A DNA stretch of 16,942 nt from Thiobacillus sp. (GTDB lineage: Bacteria; Pseudomonadota; Gammaproteobacteria; Burkholderiales; Thiobacillaceae), in NCBI GenBank assembly GCA_020216925.1, contig JAIWOL010000040.1, forward strand, positions 1 to 16,942, given 5' to 3'. Below are positions 10,966 through 16,942 of the stretch, one piece after another. The translations under genes and the position numbers were made by a program. Numbering within the stretch: position 1 is the stretch's first letter; every line of letters starts with the position of its first letter. The notes under the pieces are model-generated. The model ran no database searches and was not told the DNA's origin. It was given only the letters and a program-made list of their open reading frames with translations.

Positions 10966-11304
10966 TCAGGCGGTTTTCAGGGCATTGAAGGCGGCTTCGT
11001 AATCGGCATCACGGTTCTTGACGATCACGCCGCAATTGCCATTGACCACCACCGACCACTCCAGACCCACCACAGAAAAGCCCTGTAGGGGCTGGAAGCC
11101 CACCTGCCCGGTCAGCGCCTCCCAGCCACGCGCCTCCATGCCGGCAATCGCCAGATTGGCCACGCACGAACGCGTCAGAAGATCCAGTACCTGCGGCGTC
11201 AGTTCAGTGCCCTCGCGCAACACGTGGCTTTGCATCTCGCCGCGGTCGTTGTAGGTGAAGGCAGCCATCGCGCCCGGCAACTCCATCATTTTTTCCAGAT
11301 TCAT
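10966..11304 (-). CDS. Roadblock/LC7-like protein, DUF2173-type (second gene of trio)
   Basis: A 112-residue soluble protein related to its neighbours on both sides. Shared elements are the N-terminal MMELPGAMAAFTYNDRG (6-22) and the core GFQPLQGFSVVGLEWSVV (69-86), ending in a G-N...V-K-N pattern at about residue 97. It is the most divergent of the three: the tryptophan after QG is phenylalanine, and the cysteine found after TV in the others is missing. I chose the ATG at 11304 because MNLEKMMELPG matches the start of the family and a GGGGGAG ribosome binding site lies 5 nt upstream; longer in-frame extension overlaps the preceding gene. The start is 25 bp after the first gene. Function unknown. 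Confidence 0.85.
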   Translation of the reverse strand: MNLEKMMELPGAMAAFTYNDRGEMQSHVLREGTELTPQVLDLLTRSCVANLAIAGMEARGWEALTGQVGFQPLQGFSVVGLEWSVVVNGNCGVIVKNRDADYEAAFNALKTA

Positions 11305-11329
11305 GTTCGCTCCCCCGGTTGGCATGGAT

Positions 11330-11734
11330 TCAGTACAAGGCTTCCTTGGTATCTCCGCCCAGCTTGGCGTAGAGGTTGACCAGCAGGTCGTCTCCGATAT
11401 CGCCAACCTTGGCCCGCATGATGGTCATCACGTCGTTGAGCAGCTCTTCGCGGTTTTCGATGAAGGCAAAATAATTGCCTACTGCGCAGACGGTGACGTT
11501 TGCACCGCGCGCAATCCAGCCCTGAACCGGCCGGCAGCCGCAGTTCTCGGCGAAGGAATCGAAAATTTCGGACTGCATGTTGACGGAGAGCGTATTGGCT
11601 CGACATAAAATCGAGGCCATGCGCGCGAATTCGTCGGTGAGCGCGCCCAGGTATGAGAACCTGTCGCCACGGTAAGCATATTCTCCAGCTGCGATCACGC
11701 CGGGAATTGCCATCAGCTGCTTGACGATATGCAT
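11330..11734 (-). CDS. Roadblock/LC7-like protein, DUF2173-type (first gene of trio)
   Basis: A 134-residue soluble protein and first gene of a three-gene paralogous operon. It has the N-terminal pattern QLMAIPGVIAAGEYAYRG (6-23) and the core GCRPVQGWIARGANVTVCAV (66-85) running to N94. Unlike its neighbours it carries a C-terminal extension of about 30 residues (VGDIGDDLLVNLYAKLGGDT, 110-129). It best matches the DUF2173 family as I recall it (COG4831, Roadblock/LC7 domain); the function is unknown. The ATG at 11734 is preceded by a strong AGGAGG (11741-11746) with 6-nt spacing; an upstream in-frame start would extend across the intergenic palindrome and is rejected. A divergent RDD-family gene lies upstream, with a 19-bp palindrome between them. 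Confidence 0.87.
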   Translation of the reverse strand: MHIVKQLMAIPGVIAAGEYAYRGDRFSYLGALTDEFARMASILCRANTLSVNMQSEIFDSFAENCGCRPVQGWIARGANVTVCAVGNYFAFIENREELLNDVMTIMRAKVGDIGDDLLVNLYAKLGGDTKEALY

Positions 11735-11801
11735 CGAGCCCCTCCTGATATTTATGTGTGGATCGCGCTGGTTGTCAGGCGTATTGTTTATGGGCAGCAC
11801 G

Positions 11802-11820
11802 GTGCGGCAAATTGCCGCAC
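11802..11820. promoter_or_regulatory. Perfect 19-bp palindrome between divergent units
   Basis: GTGCGGCAAATTGCCGCAC has 9-bp perfect arms around one central base. It lies 68 bp upstream of the DUF2173-type trio and 21 bp upstream of the RDD gene start, just before a possible -10 (TATAGA, 11830-11835) for the latter. A dimeric repressor or activator site for one or both units is likely. It lacks a T-run and is placed between promoters, so a terminator is improbable. I do not recognise the regulator. Confidence 0.55.
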
Positions 11821-11841
11821 GGGTCACAATATAGAACCAGC

Positions 11842-12279
11842 ATGCAAGACAAAGCAATAGCCCCGCCTCCAGCCTCGTTCGGAATCCGCATCGCGATCAT
11901 GGTCTACGAGTCTTTGCTGGTCATCGCGGTGGTGTTCGTCGCTTCGTTTCTCGTCCTGCCGGTAGTCGGAAACCTGGCTGCGGCCTGGCAAAAACATCTG
12001 TTTCAGGGTTTTCTGCTGCTGGTGCTGTTCGCCTACTTCGCCATATTCTGGCTGCGCAGCGGACAAACGCTCGCGATGAAAACCTGGCGAGTGCGCCTGG
12101 TCCGCGCGGATGGCGAGCCCATCACGCTCAAGCTCGCGTTCTTCCGCTTTGTACTTGCCCTTGCTGGACTCGCCGCTGCCGGACTGGGGCTGGCCTGGGC
12201 CTGGGTGGACCGCGACCAGCAGTTCCTCCATGACCGCCTGCTCGGCACCCGGCTCGTCAGGGTGCCGAGAAAACCATGA
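11842..12279 (+). CDS. RDD-family inner-membrane protein
   Basis: A 145-residue protein with three predicted membrane segments (about residues 17-40, 53-71 and 98-121). The FGIRIAIMVYESLLV stretch holds the conserved Arg (R16), the SGQTLAMKTWRVRLV stretch (72-86) follows the second segment, and QQFLHDRLLGTRLV (126-139) closes the protein; this is the standard RDD layout, although the usual Asp near the first segment is replaced (Y22, E23). RDD proteins are poorly characterised; transport roles have been proposed for some. The ATG at 11842 matches the expected N-terminus; no strong ribosome binding site. It overlaps the next gene by ATGA, and is divergent from the DUF2173-type operon. Confidence 0.88.
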   Translation: MQDKAIAPPPASFGIRIAIMVYESLLVIAVVFVASFLVLPVVGNLAAAWQKHLFQGFLLLVLFAYFAIFWLRSGQTLAMKTWRVRLVRADGEPITLKLAFFRFVLALAGLAAAGLGLAWAWVDRDQQFLHDRLLGTRLVRVPRKP

Positions 12280-12707
12280 CCGTCTGGGCTGGCTGGCTGC
12301 GACACCGTCTCGGGGAGATGAAACCCGAGCGCTTGTGCACGCTCGACGAAGGGGCAGACCGCTTTCTTGCGGATTCGCTGCCGTCTATCCCCCGACAGCG
12401 CCTGGACAGCGCCGCCGCCCCTTGCACACTGGCGCTGGGAGTGAACGCGCTTGATCATCTTGACGCAGCCTTGGCCGGCCAACTGATTCATCGCGTACGC
12501 CTGTTTGCCGCGCCGCGGCTGCTGCTGGTCGCGCCAGCCGATTGCGCCCTAGACGACGCGGCTTTCCGCGCGCTCGGGTTCATTCGCGAAATGGCGGATT
12601 CTGGAACAGGCGTGCGCATCCAGTCCTACGATCTTGCCACGTACAAACCGACACCCGACTGGCTGAACGCCCGTTACTGGGCGCATCCCGAGCGCTGGGA
12701 GCCCTGA
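12276..12707 (+). CDS. Hypothetical protein, possibly DUF6231-like
   Basis: A 143-residue soluble protein that I do not recognise with certainty. The middle reads like part of a Rossmann-type or methyltransferase-like fold: TLALGVNALDHLD (51-63), then APRLLLVAPADCALDDAAFRALGF (79-102, a strand, loop and helix pattern). The C-terminal YKPTPDWLNARYWAHPERW (123-141) looks strongly conserved and recalls a DUF6231-type proteobacterial family from memory. There is no S-adenosylmethionine glycine-rich loop, so catalytic activity is doubtful. The ATG overlaps the RDD stop codon (ATGA), so translation is coupled with that membrane protein. It ends 4 bp before the convergent response regulator gene, with no terminator hairpin visible. 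Confidence 0.8.
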   Translation: MTVWAGWLRHRLGEMKPERLCTLDEGADRFLADSLPSIPRQRLDSAAAPCTLALGVNALDHLDAALAGQLIHRVRLFAAPRLLLVAPADCALDDAAFRALGFIREMADSGTGVRIQSYDLATYKPTPDWLNARYWAHPERWEP

Positions 12708-12711
12708 CCTG

Positions 12712-13533
12712 CTATTGCCCTCTGCCCTCCTGCAGACGGGCGTACGCCACCTTCAGGGCCGCGTAGGCCGCGAGCACGTGCGCGTGCTCGATCACGCAAG
12801 GCAGCGCCGAGACGTAACCGTGTTCCTTGACGATGTAATCGACCGCTCCCGATCGCATTGCCTGGGCCGCAGCGGATTCGTCGCCGCGCCCGGTGATGAG
12901 GATGCTGGGCAGGCGATGCCGGGTATGCAACAGTTCCAGCAGTTCCAGCCCCGACATGCCGGGCAGGCGCAAATCGACCAGCGCCACGTCCGCATGATGC
13001 CCTGGCGCGTCGAGCCAGGCGAGCGCGGCGGGTCCATCGGGGTGGACGACCAGGTCGATGTGGGGCGCGCGGCGCTCGAAATGCCGCCGTGTCAGATCGA
13101 TGTCGTCCTGGTTCGACTCCACATACAGCACGGTAAGCAGCACGGTCGTGCGAACGGTTTCGCCGCGTCGGGCGCAGGCCTGCAGCAGGCGCTGCCCGAG
13201 TTCATCCAGGTAGAGGCCGCGCTTGGGAATGTAATCCTGGGCACCCGCCTTGAGAAACTGCACCACGCTCGCCTCGTCGCCCGCCCCCGCCACCGCGACG
13301 ACGGTTAAATCATGGCCGCGACGGCGCGCCTCCAGCAACACGTCCAGGCCGCAGCCATCCGGCAGCCACATGTCGAGCAGCAGCACGTCGTAATCCTGCC
13401 CACTGTCGAGCCGGATCAGCGCATCCTTCACGCTGCCGACCGCATCCCATTCCAGGCCCGGCAACTGTTTCAGCAGCGCCCGCCGGGTCAGGTCGCGGTC
13501 GAAGGGATTGTCCTCGACATACAGTAATTTCAT
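12712..13533 (-). CDS. Double-receiver response regulator without output domain
   Basis: A 273-residue protein made of two tandem CheY-like receiver domains (about 1-122 and 133-257) with a short C-terminal helix and no DNA-binding or enzymatic domain. Receiver 1 has E7, D8, phospho-acceptor D54 (LLLDMWLPDG) and K104, but A82 stands where Thr or Ser is normal. Receiver 2 has D187 (LVDLRLPG), T214 (ITGRGDE) and K236, but S140 replaces the second acidic residue of the Mg2+ pocket (VESN instead of VEDN). Each domain therefore lacks one standard residue. The ATG overlaps the kinase stop codon (ATGA), so the kinase just upstream is the likely phosphodonor. It may act as a phosphorelay intermediate or through protein contacts; the target is unknown. 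Confidence 0.92.
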   Translation of the reverse strand: MKLLYVEDNPFDRDLTRRALLKQLPGLEWDAVGSVKDALIRLDSGQDYDVLLLDMWLPDGCGLDVLLEARRRGHDLTVVAVAGAGDEASVVQFLKAGAQDYIPKRGLYLDELGQRLLQACARRGETVRTTVLLTVLYVESNQDDIDLTRRHFERRAPHIDLVVHPDGPAALAWLDAPGHHADVALVDLRLPGMSGLELLELLHTRHRLPSILITGRGDESAAAQAMRSGAVDYIVKEHGYVSALPCVIEHAHVLAAYAALKVAYARLQEGRGQ

Positions 13534-15194
13534 GGATGTAGTCCGTTCGGTTGTTCAAAGTAGAAAGTGGTTCGTTTGCCTTGTTCGCTTTCGGCCCACA
13601 CCCGTCCCTGGAGCCGCTCGGCCGCGCGGGCGACGATCGCCAGCCCGATGCCGGTTCCCGTGGTTTCATCGTCGTTGGGCAGGCGGTGGAATATTTCGAA
13701 AATGCGATCGTGGTAACGCATGTCGAAGCCCATCCCGTTATCGGTTACGGCAAAGCGATAACCCGCGCCTTGCCGCCGGCCTTCAATGCGGATGCGCGGA
13801 GGAGAGGCGCGGCGGGAAAATTTCAATGCATTGGACAGATAATTGCGCAGGATCTGCATCAGCCCGTCGCGGTCGGTTTCCAGCACACCGGGCTCCACAT
13901 CCTGCTGGAGTTCCACCCCTGCACGCAGCTGTGGCTCGAATTCCTCCAGCAAACGGCGCACCACTTCACGCACCCCGACAGGCGCCGGATTCATTTCGCG
14001 CACCTGCACGCGCGAATAGGCAAGGATGTCCTCAATCATGCGATCCATGCGCTCACTGGCCTGCCGGATCAGATCGACATATTCACGCGCTTCGTCCGGC
14101 AAGGCGTCCCGGTAATCGACCGCCAGCAGGCGGCTGTAGCCCGCGATGCCGCGCAGGGGCGCCTTGAGATCGTGCGAGACCGAGTAGGCGAAGGACTCAA
14201 GGTTGCGATTCGCGGTTTCCAGCGCCTGGGTGCGCGCACGCACGCGCGCTTCCAGTTCATGGTTCAGGGTTTCGATTTCACGCTGGATCGTCTTCTGCGC
14301 AGTCAGATCCCGCAGCACCACTGAAAAATATTCGAGATTTCCCTGCGCGTCACGATGCGCCAGAGCCACCACCGAGACGGGCATGGCCTGCGGCGTTCCC
14401 TCGCGCAGCACGGCCTCGCCCGCCCAGTGCCCGGCGTTGAACAAAGCAGGCCGGATTTCCGTATCCAACTGATAAGTGGTGTGCTCGCCGAGAAAATCGC
14501 GACTGCGATAGCTGCTGATGTCGGCATGGGCCGACAGTCCCAGCAGCCGCCGGCCGGCCGGATTCATCTGGATGAGGTGGCCATCCGGCGCCATGATGGC
14601 GACCATATCCGGCGTGGCCTCGATGATGCGTTCGAGCCGCTCGCGCGCTGCCTCCACCCGCTGATAGCGGGCTTGCGACATGGCCATGGCGGCAAAGTCG
14701 CCCATCGACCCCGCAAAAGCGATGTCCTCATCACGCCAGATTCTCGGATTGCCGACGTGTTCGTGGCACACCACGCCCACCACCTCGCCGCCCAGCCAGA
14801 TCGGGGCATCGAGCAGAGAGGCAATGCGCATCGGCCGCAAATAGGATTCGGCCATTTCTGCGGTGCGCGCATCGGCCAGCGCATCGCTTGCGGCCAGAGC
14901 CCGGTTGTTGGCGAGCGCGGCGAAATACGCGGGAAAGCAGTTGGCGTCGAGCGAACGGCCCGGCTCCACCAGGCCATACCGGCTGTCGTACTGGCACAGA
15001 CAGTCCAGCGCCTCGCCGCCCGCGCGCAAGCGCCACACGCCGACGCGGCTCACCCCCATGAAACGGGCCGCCACCTCGACCACGCGCCTCACCTGCCGCG
15101 CAAACTGGCCCGACTGCCAGTCCGGACTCGCGGCAATGTCGCGGATTGCGCGGTTGTAATCGTGCAGGCCGGCGTAACCGGTGAGGTGCCCCAT
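13530..15194 (-). CDS. GAF-PAS sensor histidine kinase
   Basis: A 554-residue cytoplasmic kinase with no membrane segment. Domains in order: GAF (about 28-175), PAS/PAC (about 186-300; ATPDMVAIMAPDGHLIQMNP), a coiled linker (about 300-332), HisKA with phospho-acceptor H341 (SYSVSHDLKAPLRG-type H-box, read here as SVSHDLKAPLRGI 338-350), and HATPase_c with N455 in the N box (NYLSNALKF), DNGMGFD (485-491) and GTGIGLAI (513-520). The H-box resembles bacteriophytochrome-type kinases, but no chromophore cysteine is evident in the GAF domain. The signal is unknown and probably a soluble or redox ligand. A GGGAG ribosome binding site precedes the ATG. The gene overlaps the double-receiver regulator by 4 bp and forms a two-gene operon with it. 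Confidence 0.95.
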   Translation of the reverse strand: MGHLTGYAGLHDYNRAIRDIAASPDWQSGQFARQVRRVVEVAARFMGVSRVGVWRLRAGGEALDCLCQYDSRYGLVEPGRSLDANCFPAYFAALANNRALAASDALADARTAEMAESYLRPMRIASLLDAPIWLGGEVVGVVCHEHVGNPRIWRDEDIAFAGSMGDFAAMAMSQARYQRVEAARERLERIIEATPDMVAIMAPDGHLIQMNPAGRRLLGLSAHADISSYRSRDFLGEHTTYQLDTEIRPALFNAGHWAGEAVLREGTPQAMPVSVVALAHRDAQGNLEYFSVVLRDLTAQKTIQREIETLNHELEARVRARTQALETANRNLESFAYSVSHDLKAPLRGIAGYSRLLAVDYRDALPDEAREYVDLIRQASERMDRMIEDILAYSRVQVREMNPAPVGVREVVRRLLEEFEPQLRAGVELQQDVEPGVLETDRDGLMQILRNYLSNALKFSRRASPPRIRIEGRRQGAGYRFAVTDNGMGFDMRYHDRIFEIFHRLPNDDETTGTGIGLAIVARAAERLQGRVWAESEQGKRTTFYFEQPNGLHP

Positions 15195-15215
15195 CGCACC
15201 GCTCCCTGATGCGTT

Positions 15216-15237
15216 ATATGGGACAATTTAACCATAT
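15216..15237. promoter_or_regulatory. Inverted repeat upstream of the sensor kinase
   Basis: ATATGG and CCATAT arms, perfect over 6 bp, are separated by 10 bp in an AT-rich patch 22-43 bp upstream of the kinase start. On the minus strand TATAAC (15213-15218, partly overlapping one arm) could serve as -10. An operator role is possible but the site is short, and the regulator is unknown. The rest of the 227-bp gap to the divergent oxidase gene shows nothing recognisable. Confidence 0.3.
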
Positions 15238-15421
15238 CCCGCGCACGATTCGCGCCTGACAACGCAGCACGGACTACACTTGCAGGGCGTTTCCAGTGAT
15301 GGGGCTCATGCCTCCCTGAAAAATCGTTCGCGCACGCACCGACTCGCCCACACTTCGACAGCCCGAGCAGCCCTGATGCCCCGCCTCGTATCCACTCGGG
15401 AAATGACCGCTAACCTGAATC

Positions 15422-16804
15422 ATGCCTACTGCAACTGCCCTGTCTGATTTCCGGTCGGCCTTGGGGGAAAACCGCGTCTTCGACGACGCCGACACGCGCG
15501 CGCGCTATGCCAGCGACGAAACCCCGCGTTCGCTTGTGCCCGATGCCGTCCTGTTCCCGGCCTCTCACGAACACGTCGCCGCCCTCGCGCGCATTGCGCA
15601 CGTCCACGGCATTGCGCTCACCCCTCGCGGCGCGGGCTCGGGCAATGTCGGAGGGGCGTTGCCCGCGCGGGACAGCGTGGTCGTCAGTTTTGAATGCATG
15701 CGCCGCGTGATCGAATTCGACCCTGACAACCGGTTGATCGTGGTTGAACCCGGCGTGGTCACAGAAGACATTGACCGGCTCGCGCGCAACGCGGGCCTGT
15801 TTTACCCTCCCGACCCCGGCAGCGCGGCCTACAGCCACATCGGCGGCAACCTCGCCATGAACGCGGCAGGCCCGCGCGCGGTGAAATACGGCGTCACCCG
15901 CGACTGGGTGCTGGGTCTGCGTGCCGTTACCGGCGACGGCACGGAAATCCGCACCGGCTGCCGCACCACCAAAGGCGTGACCGGACTCGATCTCACGCGC
16001 CTGCTGGTTGGGTCGGAAGGCACGCTCGCGCTCATCACCGAAGCCACGCTCAAACTCGCGCCCGCCCCCGAAACCATCGCCACTGTGCGCCTGTGTTACG
16101 ACAGCGCCGCCCATGCACTCGACGCCGTCGGCCGCATCATGCGCCAGCCGGTTGTGCCATGCGCGCTGGAATTCATGGATGAACGCGCCATCGATGCCAT
16201 ACGCCCCACGGGCGCAGCGGACGATCTGCCACCCGGCACGCGCGCGCTGCTGATGGTGGAAGCCGACGGTAGCGCGGCAGATGTGCCGCGCCAGATCGAG
16301 GCGCTTCAACACGCCCTGGAAGGCCCGGGACTGCTCGAAGCCAGAAGCGGTTTTGCCCGCGACGAAATCGCCCGCCTGTGGACGGCACGCAAATCCCTGT
16401 CGCAAGCCGTCAAGCGCATCGCCCCGCTGAAGATCAATGAAGACGTGGTCGTGCCCGTCACCCGCCTGGCGGGATTCGTCGACTTCATTGATGAAACCGC
16501 CGAGACCCTGCGCCTGCCCATCGTCTCCTTTGGTCACGCCGGCAATGGCAACCTGCACGTCAACCTCATGGTTCACCCCGACGATGCCGACGAAATGGCA
16601 CGCGCACACGATGCATTGGACGCCATCATGTCGCGGGTGCTTGAACTGGGCGGCACGCTGTCCGGCGAGCACGGCATCGGCACGGAAAAGCGGCGTTTCG
16701 TACCCCGGGAAATCGACGCGCCAACCCTCGCCCTCATGCGCGCGATCAAGCAGCAATTCGACCCGCGAGGATTGCTCAATCCGGGCAAGCTTTTTCCCGA
16801 ATGA
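15422..16804 (+). CDS. FAD-linked 2-hydroxyacid dehydrogenase (GlcD/DLD family)
   Basis: A 460-residue protein that oxidises a D-2-hydroxy acid to the 2-oxo acid with FAD; candidates are glycolate, D-lactate and D-2-hydroxyglutarate. The PCMH-type FAD-binding domain spans about residues 35-215: PRGAGSGNVGGALP (68-81), GGNLAMNAAGPRAVKYGVTR (141-160) and LLVGSEGTLAL. The C-terminal FAD-oxidase domain (about 220-460) has the metal or substrate-binding motif GHAGNGNLHVN, the SGEHGIGTEKR motif and the closing DPRGLLNPGKLFP. No glcE or glcF partner is adjacent, since a tRNA gene follows, so a stand-alone D-lactate-type enzyme is as likely as a glycolate oxidase subunit. The start ATG at 15422 gives the standard length; it lacks a clear ribosome binding site. 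Confidence 0.93.
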   Translation: MPTATALSDFRSALGENRVFDDADTRARYASDETPRSLVPDAVLFPASHEHVAALARIAHVHGIALTPRGAGSGNVGGALPARDSVVVSFECMRRVIEFDPDNRLIVVEPGVVTEDIDRLARNAGLFYPPDPGSAAYSHIGGNLAMNAAGPRAVKYGVTRDWVLGLRAVTGDGTEIRTGCRTTKGVTGLDLTRLLVGSEGTLALITEATLKLAPAPETIATVRLCYDSAAHALDAVGRIMRQPVVPCALEFMDERAIDAIRPTGAADDLPPGTRALLMVEADGSAADVPRQIEALQHALEGPGLLEARSGFARDEIARLWTARKSLSQAVKRIAPLKINEDVVVPVTRLAGFVDFIDETAETLRLPIVSFGHAGNGNLHVNLMVHPDDADEMARAHDALDAIMSRVLELGGTLSGEHGIGTEKRRFVPREIDAPTLALMRAIKQQFDPRGLLNPGKLFPE

Positions 16805-16832
16805 TCCTGTAAACGATTTTTTGTCCGCAGGC

Positions 16833-16861
16833 TTTACAAGCCCCGCCCGCGTCTATAGAAT
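16833..16861 (+). promoter_or_regulatory. Sigma-70 promoter for tRNA-Ala
   Basis: A -35 hexamer TTTACA (16833-16838) is followed by a 17-bp spacer and a -10 hexamer TAGAAT (16856-16861). The next bases, GCGCGGC, form a GC-rich discriminator, typical of stringently controlled stable-RNA promoters. The start point would lie near 16868, a few bases before the tRNA. Confidence 0.75.
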
Positions 16862-16874
16862 GCGCGGCTTCGTT

Positions 16875-16942
<68 letters not shown>

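Noticed and set aside
8940..10988. Very long plus-strand open frame (682 codons) opposite ilvB and the end of the DUF2173-type operon
   Set aside because: Translation is rich in His, Arg, Asp and Gly with no domain, and the opposite strand encodes well recognised proteins; GC-rich codon bias produces such antisense frames.
15410..16756. Long minus-strand open frame (448 codons) opposite the FAD-linked dehydrogenase
   Set aside because: Antisense shadow; the plus strand shows a complete, motif-bearing dehydrogenase.
16808..16838. TGTAAA / TTTACA inverted repeat after the dehydrogenase gene as its terminator
   Set aside because: 6-bp arms with a loop of 19 bp, and the right arm is better explained as the -35 hexamer of the tRNA promoter.

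Overview
The window looks like chromosomal DNA of a betaproteobacterium. It is GC-rich, gene-dense and uses E. coli-like motifs throughout. The order ilvB-ilvN-ilvC-psd-pssA followed by leuA, and the set of small DUF2173-type proteins, recall Thiobacillus and relatives in the Nitrosomonadales. That placement is inference from gene order and protein similarity as I remember it, not from a search.

Layout. (1) 1-1375, minus strand: an exbB-exbD-tonB energy-transduction operon, with tonB running off the left edge. (2) 1541-3857, plus strand: purU (formyl-THF deformylase), a 467-bp stretch with no convincing gene, wrbA, and a small DUF2069 membrane protein, closed by a hairpin terminator shared with the convergent leuA. 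(3) 3906-10472, minus strand: the branched-chain amino-acid and phospholipid block. ilvB, ilvN and ilvC make the valine/isoleucine precursors; psd and pssA make phosphatidylethanolamine; leuA has its own promoter, a palindromic operator candidate and a leucine-rich leader ORF of 29 codons that has not been counted as a gene by length-based ORF calling. (4) 10571-11734, minus strand: a strong terminator and a three-gene operon of mutually related Roadblock/LC7-like (DUF2173-type) proteins of unknown role. (5) 11842-12707, plus strand: an RDD-family membrane protein overlapped by an unrecognised soluble protein. A perfect 19-bp palindrome lies between (4) and (5). (6) 12712-15194, minus strand: a GAF-PAS-HisKA-HATPase sensor kinase translationally coupled to a response regulator made only of two receiver domains. 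(7) 15422-16804, plus strand: a GlcD/DLD-type FAD-linked 2-hydroxyacid dehydrogenase. (8) 16875 to the right edge: tRNA-Ala(GGC), cut off by the window end, with a clear sigma-70 promoter.

Most genes are housekeeping. The parts that deserve a second look are the putative leuA leader peptide with an adjoining C-rich tract (possible leucine attenuation), the triple DUF2173-type operon and its palindrome, the unusual GESS version of the thiamine-diphosphate motif in IlvB, and the double receiver protein whose two domains each lack a different conserved residue. I see no mobile elements, CRISPR arrays, rRNA or phage genes.
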